Below are positions 44,020 to 53,325 of a stretch of 64,000 nucleotides of DNA, piece by piece. The position numbers were made by a program, and so were the translations under genes. The first letter of the stretch is position 1. Each line of letters starts with the position of its first letter. This DNA comes from Arthrobacter sp. SX1312 (GTDB lineage Bacteria; Actinomycetota; Actinomycetes; Actinomycetales; Micrococcaceae), in NCBI RefSeq assembly GCF_002929295.1, contig NZ_PJIM01000002.1:640191-704190 (forward strand). The letters run 5' to 3'. Under the pieces are notes generated by a model. That model was given only the letters and a program-made list of their open reading frames with translations, was not told the origin of the DNA and ran no database searches.

Positions 44020-44907
44020 CTAGCTGATCGGCTCCGGGGGACCCGATTCCCGGCGTCGGGGCGGGAGATCGACGAGTGCCTGCACCGCGGCATGGTCGCT
44101 CGCGTACCTGCCGTCCAGAGTGGAGGTGTTCACGGCCGCCTGGCGGACCAGCACGTCGGGTGTGGTGAGGATCCAGTCGATCCGCGCACCGCCGTCCACG
44201 GGACGGCCGTAGCGGGGGTAGGTGCCGTACGCGGGCGTCAGGCGCTCGTCGGCGCGGGCCCACGCATCGACGAGGACTCCCGAGTCGAGGAATCGGCGGT
44301 ACGCGGAGGACGGTCCGGCGTCGGCATTGAAGTCGCCCATCACGATGGCGGGCAGGGCGGGGCGGAAGAAGCGCACGAGGTCCAGCACCGCGGCGGCGCT
44401 GCGGACCCGCGCGTCGTCGGACTCGTGGTCGAAGTGCGTGTTCACGAGGAGGATCTCCCGGTCGGTCCCGCCGTCGTGGAAGCGGCCCCATGTCACGATG
44501 CGCGTCACGCCGTTGCCCCAGGTGGACGAGCCGATGAGCCTGGGGGTGTCCGACAGCCAGAACTGGTCCCATTCGATGAGCCGCAGGCGCCGGGCGTCGT
44601 AGAAGATCGCCGAGTACTCGCCGCGGCTGCCACCGTCCCTGCCGGCACCGATCATGCGGTACCGCGGCGGCAGGGCCGCCTCGATCACCGGCAGCTGGTG
44701 GTGGAGGGCCTCCTGCACCCCGAGGACCGTCGGCACCTCCCGGCGCAGCAGGTCCTGCAGGGGTGCGATCCTGTCCGGCCAGTAGTCCACGTCGTCGGGC
44801 TGCGTCGCCGGGCGGTCGTACCGGATGTTGAAGCTCATCACGTGGAGGGAGTGGCGGCCGGTCCTGATCAGGGCGGGTGACGGCGATGCTGTGGGTATTC
44901 GTGGCAT
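44020..44907 (-). CDS. Endonuclease/exonuclease/phosphatase-family protein
   Basis: A 295-residue EEP-fold protein without a signal peptide: MSFNIRYD, LGVQEALHHQLP, SAIFYDARRLRL, LVNTHFDHESDDARVRSA, IVMGDFNAD and ASDHAAVQALV. The NTHFDHES variant is typical of the predicted sugar or phospholipid phosphoesterases of this superfamily rather than of nucleases. The start follows GGAAGG. It overlaps nothing and is 61 bases from purB. Confidence 0.88.
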   Translation of the reverse strand: MPRIPTASPSPALIRTGRHSLHVMSFNIRYDRPATQPDDVDYWPDRIAPLQDLLRREVPTVLGVQEALHHQLPVIEAALPPRYRMIGAGRDGGSRGEYSAIFYDARRLRLIEWDQFWLSDTPRLIGSSTWGNGVTRIVTWGRFHDGGTDREILLVNTHFDHESDDARVRSAAAVLDLVRFFRPALPAIVMGDFNADAGPSSAYRRFLDSGVLVDAWARADERLTPAYGTYPRYGRPVDGGARIDWILTTPDVLVRQAAVNTSTLDGRYASDHAAVQALVDLPPRRRESGPPEPIS

Positions 44908-44968
44908 GGGGCCCTTCCGGTGCGGCACGTGCATGGCGGCTGCTGCCCGGCGCTACGCCGGCGCCCGG

Positions 44969-46399
44969 TCAGCGGAGGTGGTCCACCAGGTCAGCCGCGA
45001 TCCCCGTGTACCGCGCGGGCGTCAGGGCGAGGAGCCGCTGCTCGGCCTCCGCGCTGAGGCCGAGGCCGCCGACGAACTCGCGCATGCGTCCGGCATCCAC
45101 GCGGTGCCCGCGGGTCAGATCCTTGAGCCGCTCGTACGGGTCGTCGAGGCCCGGCACGCCGGCGATCGCCTCGGCGCGCATGACCATCTGCACCGCTTCT
45201 CCGAGGACCTCCCAGTTGCCGTCGAGGTCCGCCGCGAGGACGTCCTCGGCCACATCCAGCCGGGCGAGGCCCTTCACGACGTTCGAGACGGCCAGCAGCG
45301 AGTGCCCGAGGGCGACCCCGATGTTGCGCTGGCTCGACGAGTCGGTCAGGTCGCGCTGCCAGCGGGAGGTCACGAGCGTCGACGCCAGGACGTCGAGCAG
45401 GCCGGAGGAGATCTCCAGGTTGGCTTCCGCGTTCTCGAAACGGATCGGGTTGACCTTGTGCGGCATCGTCGAGGATCCCGTGGCGCCCGCCACCGGGATC
45501 TGGGCGAAGTACCCGATCGAGATGTAGCTCCACACGTCCGTGCAGAAGTTGTGGAGGATCCGGTTGAAGCGGGCGACGTCGGAATACAGCTCCGCCTGCC
45601 AGTCGTGCGACTCGATCTGCGTGGTGAGGGGGTTCCAGGTCAGGCCGAGGCCCTCCACGAAGGACCGCGCGACGTCCTGCCAGTCCGCCTGCGGGACGGA
45701 CGCGTAGTGGGCGGCGTACGTGCCGGTGGCCCCGTTGATCTTCCCGAGGAAGTCCGTGGCCGCGATGCGGTCGAGCTGCCGCGTCAGGCGGTGCACGACG
45801 ACGGCCATCTCCTTGCCGAGCGTGGTGGGGGTCGCGGGCTGGCCGTGTGTGCGCGAGAGCATCGGGGTGTCCCGTGACGTGCGCGCCAGGTCCGCGATCG
45901 ACGCGACGAGCGCCCGGGCGGCCGGCAGCCAGACGTCCAGGATGGCACCCTTCACGCCGAGGGCGTAGGAAAGGTTGTTGATGTCCTCCGACGTGCAGCC
46001 GAAGTGGACCAGCGGCTTCAGGTGGCCGATCCCGATCCCGTCCAGCCTTCGTCCGATGAAGTACTCCACCGCCTTGACGTCGTGCACCGTGACGGCCTCG
46101 ATCTCGCCGAGCTCCGCCACGGACCCCGCGTCGAAGGACGTGACGATCGCGCGCAGCCGTGCCTCCTGGCCGGCGTCGAGGGGACCGGTCCCGGGCAGCA
46201 CGGAGTGCCGTGTGAGGTGGATCAGCCATTCGACCTCGACGTGGACGCGGTCCCGGTTGAGCGCCGCCTCCGAGAGGAAGTCGACGAGCGGGGCGACGGC
46301 CTCGCGATACCGGCCGTCGAGCGGGCCGAGCGTCAGGGATGTCCCCTCCCCTCTGGACAGAGCAGCGAATTCAACCCGGGGGAGCGCGGAGTCAGCCAT
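44969..46399 (-). CDS. purB: Adenylosuccinate lyase
   Basis: A 476-residue fumarase-superfamily enzyme that splits SAICAR and adenylosuccinate in purine synthesis. It has LGPLDGRYREAV, HFGCTSEDINNLSYAL, MLSRTHGQPATPTTLGKEMA (catalytic His), the signature GSSTMPHKVNPIRFENAEANL and DLTDSSSQRNIGVALGHSLLA. This is the long E. coli-type form. A single gene with a normal length. Confidence 0.97.
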   Translation of the reverse strand: MADSALPRVEFAALSRGEGTSLTLGPLDGRYREAVAPLVDFLSEAALNRDRVHVEVEWLIHLTRHSVLPGTGPLDAGQEARLRAIVTSFDAGSVAELGEIEAVTVHDVKAVEYFIGRRLDGIGIGHLKPLVHFGCTSEDINNLSYALGVKGAILDVWLPAARALVASIADLARTSRDTPMLSRTHGQPATPTTLGKEMAVVVHRLTRQLDRIAATDFLGKINGATGTYAAHYASVPQADWQDVARSFVEGLGLTWNPLTTQIESHDWQAELYSDVARFNRILHNFCTDVWSYISIGYFAQIPVAGATGSSTMPHKVNPIRFENAEANLEISSGLLDVLASTLVTSRWQRDLTDSSSQRNIGVALGHSLLAVSNVVKGLARLDVAEDVLAADLDGNWEVLGEAVQMVMRAEAIAGVPGLDDPYERLKDLTRGHRVDAGRMREFVGGLGLSAEAEQRLLALTPARYTGIAADLVDHLR

Positions 46400-46557
46400 T
46401 CCCCCATCCTTTCACGGTGCCGACGGCGGGTCTCACCCGCCGTCGGGCGTCCCGCGGCCTTGACCCGTCGTCGTCCCTGTCCACATACCCGCCCCGCCGT
46501 CCGGACTCTCCCGCTCCCCTCCTAGCGTTGACGGACGGGCGGAGGAGAGGAGTGGCC

Positions 46558-46866
46558 ATGGACGCCGGCGTGGACGGCGGAGGGTCGGGCGAAACGTGGG
46601 CGGTCGTGAGCTCCGAGGTGGCTGCAATGGCTGTCCGGCTCCGGTGGCATGCAGGGCAGCTGGGGGACATCCGCACGCATGCCCTGTCGGTCGGCCTGCT
46701 CTCCTGGGAATCTCCCGCCGGCAGCAATTTCCGTGCCTACCTGGCGGACCGCTGCGAGGAATTGAACCGCACCATGGACCTGCTCGAGTGCGCCGCACAG
46801 GACCTCGGCGCCTTCGCCCGCCTGGTGCGGGACGCCGAGGAATGGCAGCACGGGGTGGGGCCGTGA
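46558..46866 (+). CDS. WXG100/ESX-like small helical protein
   Basis: A 102-residue all-helical protein: AVVSSEVAAMAVRLRWHAGQLGDI, then LLSWESPAGSNFRAYLADRCEELNRTMDLLECAAQDLGAFARLV. The central W-E-S-P-A-G turn between two long helices matches the W-x-G hairpin of ESX/WXG100 proteins (W-E-S-x-A-x-x-x-F). GGAGAGGAG precedes the ATG. The downstream hydrolase starts within its stop (GTGA), so they are co-translated and may bind each other. Confidence 0.75.
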   Translation: MDAGVDGGGSGETWAVVSSEVAAMAVRLRWHAGQLGDIRTHALSVGLLSWESPAGSNFRAYLADRCEELNRTMDLLECAAQDLGAFARLVRDAEEWQHGVGP

Positions 46867-48137
46867 CGGACGGGCTGCACCCCGTCGTGGGCGACGACGG
46901 TCGGATGGCCGTGCGCGGAGGCGTCGGCGGGATCCGGTTCCAGTGGGAGGAGCTGGAGGAGGCCGCCCGCGTGCTGGCCCTCCTCGCCGCGGACGCGGGG
47001 GACGTCGCCGTCGGCCTGGGGTTCCTGGATCGCGACGTCAGCGAGCTCCCGTGGCGCATCATGCACCTCCACCTCCCCGGCGGCGTGGCCGGACCGCAGT
47101 ACCAGGCGGCCCTGGCACAGCTCGACGAAGCGTGGACCGCCGCCCTGGCGAACGCCCGGGCGCTCGCCGCGGCGGAGGCGCGGCTCCGTGCCGGTCTACT
47201 CGCCTACCGCCTGGCCGACGACGTCGCGCTCGCAGCGACCGAGGCCGCACGCCGGGCGTCCGAGGATGCGGCCCGGAGCCTCGCGCGTGCGGCGATCGAC
47301 CACGGCGTCCTGACCGTCGGCCCCGTCGAGCTGACCGCGGCCGAGACGGGGGCGGCCGTGCGCTTCGACGGGACGGTCGGCGGCGTGCTGGAGCGGTTGG
47401 CCGCGGTCGAAGGTGATGCTCCCGGCACCTTCGAGGTGCTGCGGGCGGGGTCCGACGACGAGCCCGTCTACGTCGTCGTCCTGCCCGGCACCCAAGCGGG
47501 GAGCCCCGAGGGGCAGGCGGGGAGCAATCCCTTCGACGCGTCGGGCATCGCGGAGGCCCTCGCGGAGGACAGCCGCTTCACGGAGGAGGCCGTCCTGCGG
47601 GCCCTCGATCGAGCCGGCGCGCAGGAGGGGGACGCACTCCTCGTCGCGGGGTACAGCCAGGGCGGCCTGCACGCCGTCAATCTCGCGGAGTCGGCAGGCG
47701 TGGGCGGCCGCTACGACGTCCGGCTGGTCCTGACCGTCGGGTCACCCACCGGATGGTCCGCGACCGGCGCCACGGAGTACCTGCACCTGGAGCACGAGGA
47801 GGACGTGGTCCCCGATCTCGACTCCTCGCCGAACGGCGACGACCGCCACACGACCACCGTCACCCTCGCCACCCCGGTGCCGGATCCGGGTCGAGGGCCC
47901 GATGGCTCGGCCGAACCGCGGGGCTTCGGTCCGGCCCACAAACTCGAGAACTATGCGCGGGGTGCGCGTCTCGTCGATGCCGGGGACGCGCCGTCGCTCG
48001 CCCCCGCGGCGGCGCTCCTGGCCACCGCCGGCGCCGGCGGCGTGGCGCGCCGCTACTCCTTCGCGGCCACGCGTCGAGCCGACCGGCCGCACTCCGCCGT
48101 CCGGGAGCAGGCGCCGCGAGGCGGACGGCCGGTCTAG
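46863..48137 (+). CDS. Alpha/beta hydrolase-like protein with ESX-like helical N-terminus
   Basis: A 424-residue protein. Residues 1-130 are helical (FQWEELEEAARVLALLAADAGDV, ALAQLDEAWTAALANARALAAAEARLRAGLLAYRL) like the N-termini of ESX/LXG substrates. The later part has VYVVVLPGTQ and the nucleophile elbow LLVAGYSQGGLHAVNLA, with Asp in EEDVVPDLDSSPN and a possible His in PAHKLENYARGA, all in the order of a cutinase or esterase. There is no signal peptide. GTG at 46863 overlaps the previous stop. It could be a secreted effector with its WXG100 partner, or a cell-envelope esterase. Confidence 0.72.
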   Translation: MTDGLHPVVGDDGRMAVRGGVGGIRFQWEELEEAARVLALLAADAGDVAVGLGFLDRDVSELPWRIMHLHLPGGVAGPQYQAALAQLDEAWTAALANARALAAAEARLRAGLLAYRLADDVALAATEAARRASEDAARSLARAAIDHGVLTVGPVELTAAETGAAVRFDGTVGGVLERLAAVEGDAPGTFEVLRAGSDDEPVYVVVLPGTQAGSPEGQAGSNPFDASGIAEALAEDSRFTEEAVLRALDRAGAQEGDALLVAGYSQGGLHAVNLAESAGVGGRYDVRLVLTVGSPTGWSATGATEYLHLEHEEDVVPDLDSSPNGDDRHTTTVTLATPVPDPGRGPDGSAEPRGFGPAHKLENYARGARLVDAGDAPSLAPAAALLATAGAGGVARRYSFAATRRADRPHSAVREQAPRGGRPV

Positions 48138-48140
48138 GCT

Positions 48141-49337
48141 ATGGCCATGACATCGATCGAGGACCGTCCGGCACCATCTCCAGGCCCCGCGGCCGCAGCT
48201 TCCGAGGCCGCCGGGATCCGCCCGCGTGGGGTCCTCGGCAGGCTTCCCCGCTATGCGGCCGGGAAACCGCCCGTGGTGGTCGAGGGACTGGAGAGCTTTA
48301 AGCTGTCCTCGAATGAGAACCCGCTGCCGCCCCTGCCCGCGGTCCTGGCCGCGATCGCCGCCGAGACGTCGATCAACCGTTACCCGGATCCCATGACGAC
48401 GGCGCTGCGGACCGAACTGGCAGGCTACCTCGGCGTTCCTGCGACGGACATCGTCACGGGTGCGGGCAGCCTCGGCGCCCTGAACCAGATCCTCGCCACC
48501 TTCGCCGGCCAGAACGACTTCGACGCACCCGACGAGGTGATCTACGCCTGGCGCTCGTTCGAGGCCTACCCCATCAGCGTGGGCCTCGCGGGTGCTGCGG
48601 GTGTGCAGGTCCCGGTCCGGGAGGACGGCACGCATGACCTCGACGCGATGGCTGCGGCGATCACCGACCGCACGCGCGTCGTCCTGCTCTGCACCCCCAA
48701 CAACCCCACCGGGCCCATTCTCACGCGGGACCAGGTGGTCGGCTTCCTGACGAAGGTGCCCTCGCACGTGGTGGTCGTCATCGACGAGGCGTACCAGGAG
48801 TTCGTGCGACGCCCGGACGCCGTCGACGGCATCGAGCTGTACCGGGAGCATGCGAACGTGATCGTGCTGCGGACCTTCTCCAAGGCCCACGGCCTCGCCG
48901 GCCTCCGGGTGGGCTACTCGGTGTCCCAGCAGGCGCTCACCGAGCACCTGCGCGTCAGCGCCGTCCCGTTCGCCGTGTCGCAGATCGCCGAGCACGCTGC
49001 CGTGACGTCGCTCCGGCACATCGAGGAGGTCGAAGCCCGGGTCCAGTCGATCGTCGACGAGCGCGTCCGCGTCGTCGAGGGGCTACGCGAGCTGGGCTGG
49101 CGCATCCCGGAGGCCGAGGGGAACTTCGTCTGGCTGGCGCTCGGCGAGCACACCCAGGACTTCGCGGCGAAGGCAGCGGAGCGGGCCCTGTCCGTCCGGG
49201 CCTTCGGGTCGGAGGGCGTCCGCGTGTCGATCGGTGAGGAGGCCGCCAACACCCGTTTCCTCGAGCTGTGCGGAGAGTACACGCACCGCCCCTCCGTGGG
49301 AGAAGCGGACTTAAATAGGCCCTCGGGTCGGCGCTGA
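48141..49337 (+). CDS. hisC: Histidinol-phosphate / aromatic aminotransferase
   Basis: A 398-residue fold-type I PLP enzyme: FKLSSNENPLPPLPAVLAAI, INRYPDPMTTALR, VTGAGSLGALNQI, LLCTPNNPTGPILT, VVIDEAYQEFVRRPD and the PLP lysine in LRTFSKAHGLAGLRVGY. The Asn-Glu-Asn start and YPDP fit HisC, but actinobacteria also have a phenylalanine-specific paralogue (Pat) of the same form, and no his operon is nearby, so Pat is equally possible. Confidence 0.88.
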   Translation: MAMTSIEDRPAPSPGPAAAASEAAGIRPRGVLGRLPRYAAGKPPVVVEGLESFKLSSNENPLPPLPAVLAAIAAETSINRYPDPMTTALRTELAGYLGVPATDIVTGAGSLGALNQILATFAGQNDFDAPDEVIYAWRSFEAYPISVGLAGAAGVQVPVREDGTHDLDAMAAAITDRTRVVLLCTPNNPTGPILTRDQVVGFLTKVPSHVVVVIDEAYQEFVRRPDAVDGIELYREHANVIVLRTFSKAHGLAGLRVGYSVSQQALTEHLRVSAVPFAVSQIAEHAAVTSLRHIEEVEARVQSIVDERVRVVEGLRELGWRIPEAEGNFVWLALGEHTQDFAAKAAERALSVRAFGSEGVRVSIGEEAANTRFLELCGEYTHRPSVGEADLNRPSGRR

Positions 49338-49392
49338 CTAGTCTTGATCAGTACGTCCCGGGAACATATGTTGTCCCGTGTATGACTTACTG

Positions 49393-49420
49393 CATACATT
49401 CCTCAAGCGGAATGTAATGC
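49393..49420. promoter_or_regulatory. Inverted repeat upstream of the keto-acid dehydrogenase operon
   Basis: ACATTCC (49396-49402) and GGAATGT (49409-49415), extended to GCAT.../...ATGC, lie 19-46 bases before the E1-alpha start. A second palindrome AACATATGTT is at 49363-49372. Lrp/AsnC-type or TetR-type control of branched-chain catabolism is the obvious idea, unproven. Confidence 0.5.
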
Positions 49421-49438
49421 GTCACGTGAGGAGTGATC

Positions 49439-50656
49439 ATGAGCGGCAGTCGTGTGCCTGCAGCGGAGTTCGAGGTCGAGGAGGTCCTGCGCGCCGCCCA
49501 CTCCGCGATCGGCGGGCGGCAGGAGGCAGCCGTGGACATGCTGCAGGTGCTCGCCCCCGACGGAACGATGGCCGGCGGCCTGACCGCGGAGATCGACGGC
49601 GAGCCCGTCGACTTCTCGCCCTACCTCGCCGCAACGGACGCCGCCCATCTGCGCTCGCTCTACCGGGACATGTTCCTGGTCCGGCGCTTCGACCAGGAGT
49701 CCACGGCCCTGCAACGCCAGGGCCAACTGGCGCTCTGGGTGCCCCTGACGGGCCAGGAAGCCGCGCAGATCGGCTCCGGACGCGCTCTGCAGCCCCAGGA
49801 CTATGCGTTCCCGACCTACCGGGAGCACGGCGTCGCCCTGACCCGCGGCGTCGAGCCGGCGGAGATCCTCCGCCTCTTCCGCGGGGTGACGAACGGCGGG
49901 TGGGATCCCCGCGAGCGGAACTTCCACCTCTACACGCTCGTCCTCGCGGCTCAGTCCCTGCACGCCGTCGGCTATGCGATGGGCATCCAGCGGGACCAGC
50001 TCGCGGACCCCTCGCTGCCGGAAGCGGCCTCGGTCGCCTACTTCGGTGACGGCGCGAGCTCCGAGGGGGACATCCACGAGTCCATGGTGTTCGCGGCGTC
50101 CTTCAACGCTCCCGTGGTGTTCTTCTGCCAGAACAACCAGTGGGCCATCTCCGTCCCTGCGGCCGTCCAGACCAGGGTGCCCCTCGCGCGGCGTGCCGAG
50201 GGATACGGGTTCCCGGGCGTCCGCGTGGACGGCAACGACGTCGTCGCCGTGGAAGCCGTCACGCGCTGGGCGCTCGACCATGCCCGGTCCGGGAAGGGAC
50301 CGGTCCTGATCGAGGCTTACACCTACCGGATGAGTGCGCACACGACCGCCGACGATCCCACGAAGTACCGGTTGTCCGGGGACGAGCAGGAGTGGCAGCC
50401 GCGCGACCCGCTGGTCCGCCTGGAGGCCCACCTGCGGTCGCAGGGCCTGGCCGATGGCGGGTTCTTCGACGAACTCGCCGCGGAGGCCCGGGCCATGGCC
50501 ACCGCGCTCCGCGATGCCGTGCTGTCCATGACGGTGCCGGACATGGAGAGCCGTTTCGCGACCGTGTATGCCGAGCCGCACCCGCTGGTGCAGGAGGAAC
50601 TCCGCTTCTTCCAGCAGTACGAGGCCGGGTTCGTCGACGAGGGGAAGCACGCCTGA
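49439..50656 (+). CDS. bkdA: Branched-chain 2-oxo acid (or pyruvate) dehydrogenase E1 alpha
   Basis: A 405-residue TPP-dependent E1 alpha subunit: LYRDMFLVRRFDQESTALQRQGQLALWVPLTGQEAAQIGSGRAL, PTYREHGVALTRG, the TPP-binding YFGDGASSEGDIHESMVFAASFNAPVVFFCQNNQWAIS and the loop YTYRMSAHTTADDPTKYR. It decarboxylates branched-chain keto acids, or pyruvate, with the beta subunit. GAGGAG five bases upstream fixes the ATG. As actinobacteria normally use AceE for pyruvate, the branched-chain role is favoured. Confidence 0.92.
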   Translation: MSGSRVPAAEFEVEEVLRAAHSAIGGRQEAAVDMLQVLAPDGTMAGGLTAEIDGEPVDFSPYLAATDAAHLRSLYRDMFLVRRFDQESTALQRQGQLALWVPLTGQEAAQIGSGRALQPQDYAFPTYREHGVALTRGVEPAEILRLFRGVTNGGWDPRERNFHLYTLVLAAQSLHAVGYAMGIQRDQLADPSLPEAASVAYFGDGASSEGDIHESMVFAASFNAPVVFFCQNNQWAISVPAAVQTRVPLARRAEGYGFPGVRVDGNDVVAVEAVTRWALDHARSGKGPVLIEAYTYRMSAHTTADDPTKYRLSGDEQEWQPRDPLVRLEAHLRSQGLADGGFFDELAAEARAMATALRDAVLSMTVPDMESRFATVYAEPHPLVQEELRFFQQYEAGFVDEGKHA

Positions 50657-51630
50657 TGGCGACGATGACCATCGCGAAGGCGATCAACGAGGGCCTCCGC
50701 GCCTCCCTGACCCAGGACCCGAAGACCCTGCTGATGGGCGAGGACATCGGTGAGCTCGGGGGCGTCTACCGTGTGACCGACGGCCTGAAGAGGGACTTCG
50801 GGGCCCTGCGCGTCGTCGACTCCCCGCTCGCCGAATCCGGCATCATCGGCACCGCGATCGGGCTCGCCCTGCGCGGGTACCGGCCCATCTGCGAGATCCA
50901 GTTCGACGGCTTCGTCTTCCCCGGGTTCAACCAGATCACCACCCAGCTCGCCAAGCTGCGCACGCGCAGCGACGGCATGCTGAGCGCACCCGTGGTGATC
51001 CGCATCCCCTACGGTGGCGGCATCGGCAGTGTCGAGCACCACTCGGAGTCCCCCGAGGCGCTCTTCGCGCACACCGCCGGGCTCCGGATCATCACGCCGT
51101 CCAACCCGCAGGACGCCTACTGGATGATCCAGCAGGCCGTCAGCTGCGAGGATCCGGTGATCGTGTTCGAACCGAAGCGCCGCTACTGGCTCAAGGGCGA
51201 GGTGGACACCTCGGCGCCCGCCGGTGACCCGTTCTCCGCCCACGTCCTGCGCGCGGGGACGGACGCCACCATCGTCGCCTACGGCCCGCTCGTGCCCGTC
51301 GCCCTCGCCGCGGCCTCGGCGGCGGCGGAGGATGGCCGCAGCGTCGAGGTGATCGACCTGCGCTCCATCTCGCCGATCGACTTCGACACCGTCACCGAAT
51401 CGGTCACCCGCACGGGCCGCCTGATCGTCGCCCACGAGGCGCCGACGTTCGGCGGTATCGGCGGGGAGATCGCCGCACGGATCTCCGAACGCGCCTTCCT
51501 GTCGCTCGAGGCCCCCGTCATCCGCGTCGGCGGGTTCCACATGCCCTACCCCGTGGCCCGCGTTGAGGAGCATTACTTGCCGGACATCGACCGCATCCTC
51601 GAGGCACTCGACCGTGCCTTCGCATACTGA
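50656..51630 (+). CDS. bkdB: Branched-chain 2-oxo acid dehydrogenase E1 beta
   Basis: A 324-residue E1 beta subunit: TIAKAINEGLRASLTQDPKTLLMGEDIGELGGVYRVTDGL, FGALRVVDSPLAESGIIGTAIGLALRGYRPICEIQFDGFVFPGFNQI, the conserved VVIRIPYGGGIGSVEHHSESPEALF and FEPKRRYW. Its start shares one base with the E1 alpha stop (TGATG). It forms the alpha2-beta2 core with the preceding product. Confidence 0.95.
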   Translation: MATMTIAKAINEGLRASLTQDPKTLLMGEDIGELGGVYRVTDGLKRDFGALRVVDSPLAESGIIGTAIGLALRGYRPICEIQFDGFVFPGFNQITTQLAKLRTRSDGMLSAPVVIRIPYGGGIGSVEHHSESPEALFAHTAGLRIITPSNPQDAYWMIQQAVSCEDPVIVFEPKRRYWLKGEVDTSAPAGDPFSAHVLRAGTDATIVAYGPLVPVALAAASAAAEDGRSVEVIDLRSISPIDFDTVTESVTRTGRLIVAHEAPTFGGIGGEIAARISERAFLSLEAPVIRVGGFHMPYPVARVEEHYLPDIDRILEALDRAFAY

Positions 51631-51639
51631 AGGACCATC

Positions 51640-53316
51640 ATGACGCTCAAGACGTTCAACCTGCCCGACGTCGGTGAAGGCCTCACCGAGGCGGAGATCG
51701 TGCAGTGGAAGGTGGCCCCCGGGGCTCCGGTGGCGGTCAACGACATCATCTGCGAGATCGAGACCGCCAAGTCGCTCGTCGAACTCTCCTCCCCCTACGC
51801 GGGAATCGTGTCCGAGCTGCTCGTCGCGGAGGGCGAGACCATCGAGGTCGGGACGCCGATCTTCGCGGTCGAGGATGGCGTCGCCCCGGATGGGGACGGC
51901 AGTGTCCCGGACACGGCTGCGGGCGGCTCCGGCGGCGCCGATCGCGCAGATCATGCCGGCGATCATGCCGGCGATCATGTCGGCGATCATGTCGGTGATG
52001 GTGCGGCCCCCGGTGCTGCCGGGGGCGGATCGGCTGCTCCGACGGGCGATGCCCCGACCGGCGACGCCCCGGTCCCTGTGCCCGAGATGCCCGGGGAGCT
52101 CGCCGGGGCACGACAGGACGGGGTCGACGCCACCGGTCCCGGGGCCGCGGACCCCGAGCCCACGCCCGGTCCGCTGGTGGGCACCGGACCGAAGGCCGAC
52201 GCCGTGAAGCGCCGACCACGCAGGACGCCGTCCGCGCAGGGGACACCCGCCGCACCTGCCGCGGCGCAGGTGGCACCGATCGCACCGGCCGCCGCACCGG
52301 CCGCCGCGCCGGCGTCGCCCGTCCCTACGTCGCCCGTCCCTACGTCCCCCGCACAGGCGGCACCCGCTCCGACGGGGACGCGCACGGGCCGTCCCGCCGA
52401 GACACCCGTCCGGACCAACCCGCTGAACCAGCTCATCAGCCGCGTGCTCGCGAAGCCGCCGGTCCGCAAGGCCGCGCGGGACCTCGGCATCGATCTCGCG
52501 GACGTCACGGCGACCGGCTCCGCGGGCGAGGTCACCAAGCAGGACCTCATGAGCTACCAGTCCCAGCGTGACGCCGAGCAGGACGGCGCGGACTCCTTCT
52601 GGTCGGACCGCAAGCTCCTCGGGGGCGGCCGCATCGAACGCATCCCGGTCAAGGGGGTCCGCAAGGCGACGGCGAAGGCCATGGTGCAGAGCGCGTTCAC
52701 GGCACCCCACGTGAGCATCTTCGTGGACGTCGACGCCTCCCGGACCATGGAGTTCGTCAAGCGGCTCAAGGCGTCCCGGGATTTCGAGGGTATCCGGGTC
52801 TCGCCGCTGCTCATCCTGGCGAAGGCCGTCATCTGGGCGGCGGCGCGGAACCCGTCGGTCAACGCCACCTGGGCCGAGGACGAGATCCTCGTCAAGCACT
52901 TCATGAACCTCGGCATCGCCGCCGCGACACCGCGGGGGCTCATGGTGCCCAACATCAAGGACGCCCAGGATCTCTCGCTGAAGGAACTGGCCCTCGCCCT
53001 CAACGACCTCGCGACCACGGCCCGCGCCGGAAGGACCCAACCGGCCCAGATGCAGGGCGGCACGCTCACCATCACCAACATCGGAGCGCTGGGCATCGAT
53101 ACCGGGACACCCATCATCAATCCGGGGGAGGTGGCGATCGTGGCCTTCGGCACGATCAAGCAGAAGCCCTGGGTGCTCGACGGGGAGGTGATCCCGCGCT
53201 GGATCACCACGCTCGGCGGATCGTTCGACCACCGGGTGGTCGACGGCGATCTCAGCGCACGCTTCATGGCCGACGTCGCCTCGATCCTCGAGGAGCCCGC
53301 CCTGCTGCTCGACTAG
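51640..53316 (+). CDS. bkdC: Dihydrolipoamide acyltransferase E2
   Basis: A 558-residue E2 enzyme. The lipoyl domain covers residues 1-80 (lipoyl Lys in [15 protein letters not shown]), a long Ala/Pro/Asp linker runs to about 260, the peripheral subunit-binding domain is near 265-305 ([41 protein letters not shown]), and the CoA acyltransferase domain ends with the catalytic [18 protein letters not shown]. No E3 gene follows. The linker is unusual: a 12-bp tandem repeat encodes [17 protein letters not shown]. It follows the E1 beta stop by nine bases. Confidence 0.95.
   Translation: MTLKTFNLPDVGEGLTEAEIVQWKVAPGAPVAVNDIICEIETAKSLVELSSPYAGIVSELLVAEGETIEVGTPIFAVEDGVAPDGDGSVPDTAAGGSGGADRADHAGDHAGDHVGDHVGDGAAPGAAGGGSAAPTGDAPTGDAPVPVPEMPGELAGARQDGVDATGPGAADPEPTPGPLVGTGPKADAVKRRPRRTPSAQGTPAAPAAAQVAPIAPAAAPAAAPASPVPTSPVPTSPAQAAPAPTGTRTGRPAETPVRTNPLNQLISRVLAKPPVRKAARDLGIDLADVTATGSAGEVTKQDLMSYQSQRDAEQDGADSFWSDRKLLGGGRIERIPVKGVRKATAKAMVQSAFTAPHVSIFVDVDASRTMEFVKRLKASRDFEGIRVSPLLILAKAVIWAAARNPSVNATWAEDEILVKHFMNLGIAAATPRGLMVPNIKDAQDLSLKELALALNDLATTARAGRTQPAQMQGGTLTITNIGALGIDTGTPIINPGEVAIVAFGTIKQKPWVLDGEVIPRWITTLGGSFDHRVVDGDLSARFMADVASILEEPALLLD
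51949..51996 (+). repeat. Four tandem 12-bp repeats inside the E2 linker
   Basis: GATCATGCCGGC x2, GATCATGTCGGC and GATCATGTCGGT in frame, encoding DHAG/DHVG units. The count could vary between strains by slippage without shifting the frame. Confidence 0.9.
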
Positions 53317-53325
53317 GGTGGGGCC

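Noticed and set aside
44991-46229. Second minus-strand frame inside purB
   Set aside because: Arg-rich alternative frame of a clearly coding gene.
47742-49019. Minus-strand open frame of 425 codons opposite hisC
   Set aside because: Arg/Gly/His-rich shadow frame without recognisable domain or ribosome site.
50323-53232. Minus-strand open frame of about 970 codons opposite the E1/E2 genes
   Set aside because: It mirrors the strong third-position GC bias of the sense genes, has no domain sense, and the sense strand encodes a complete dehydrogenase operon.
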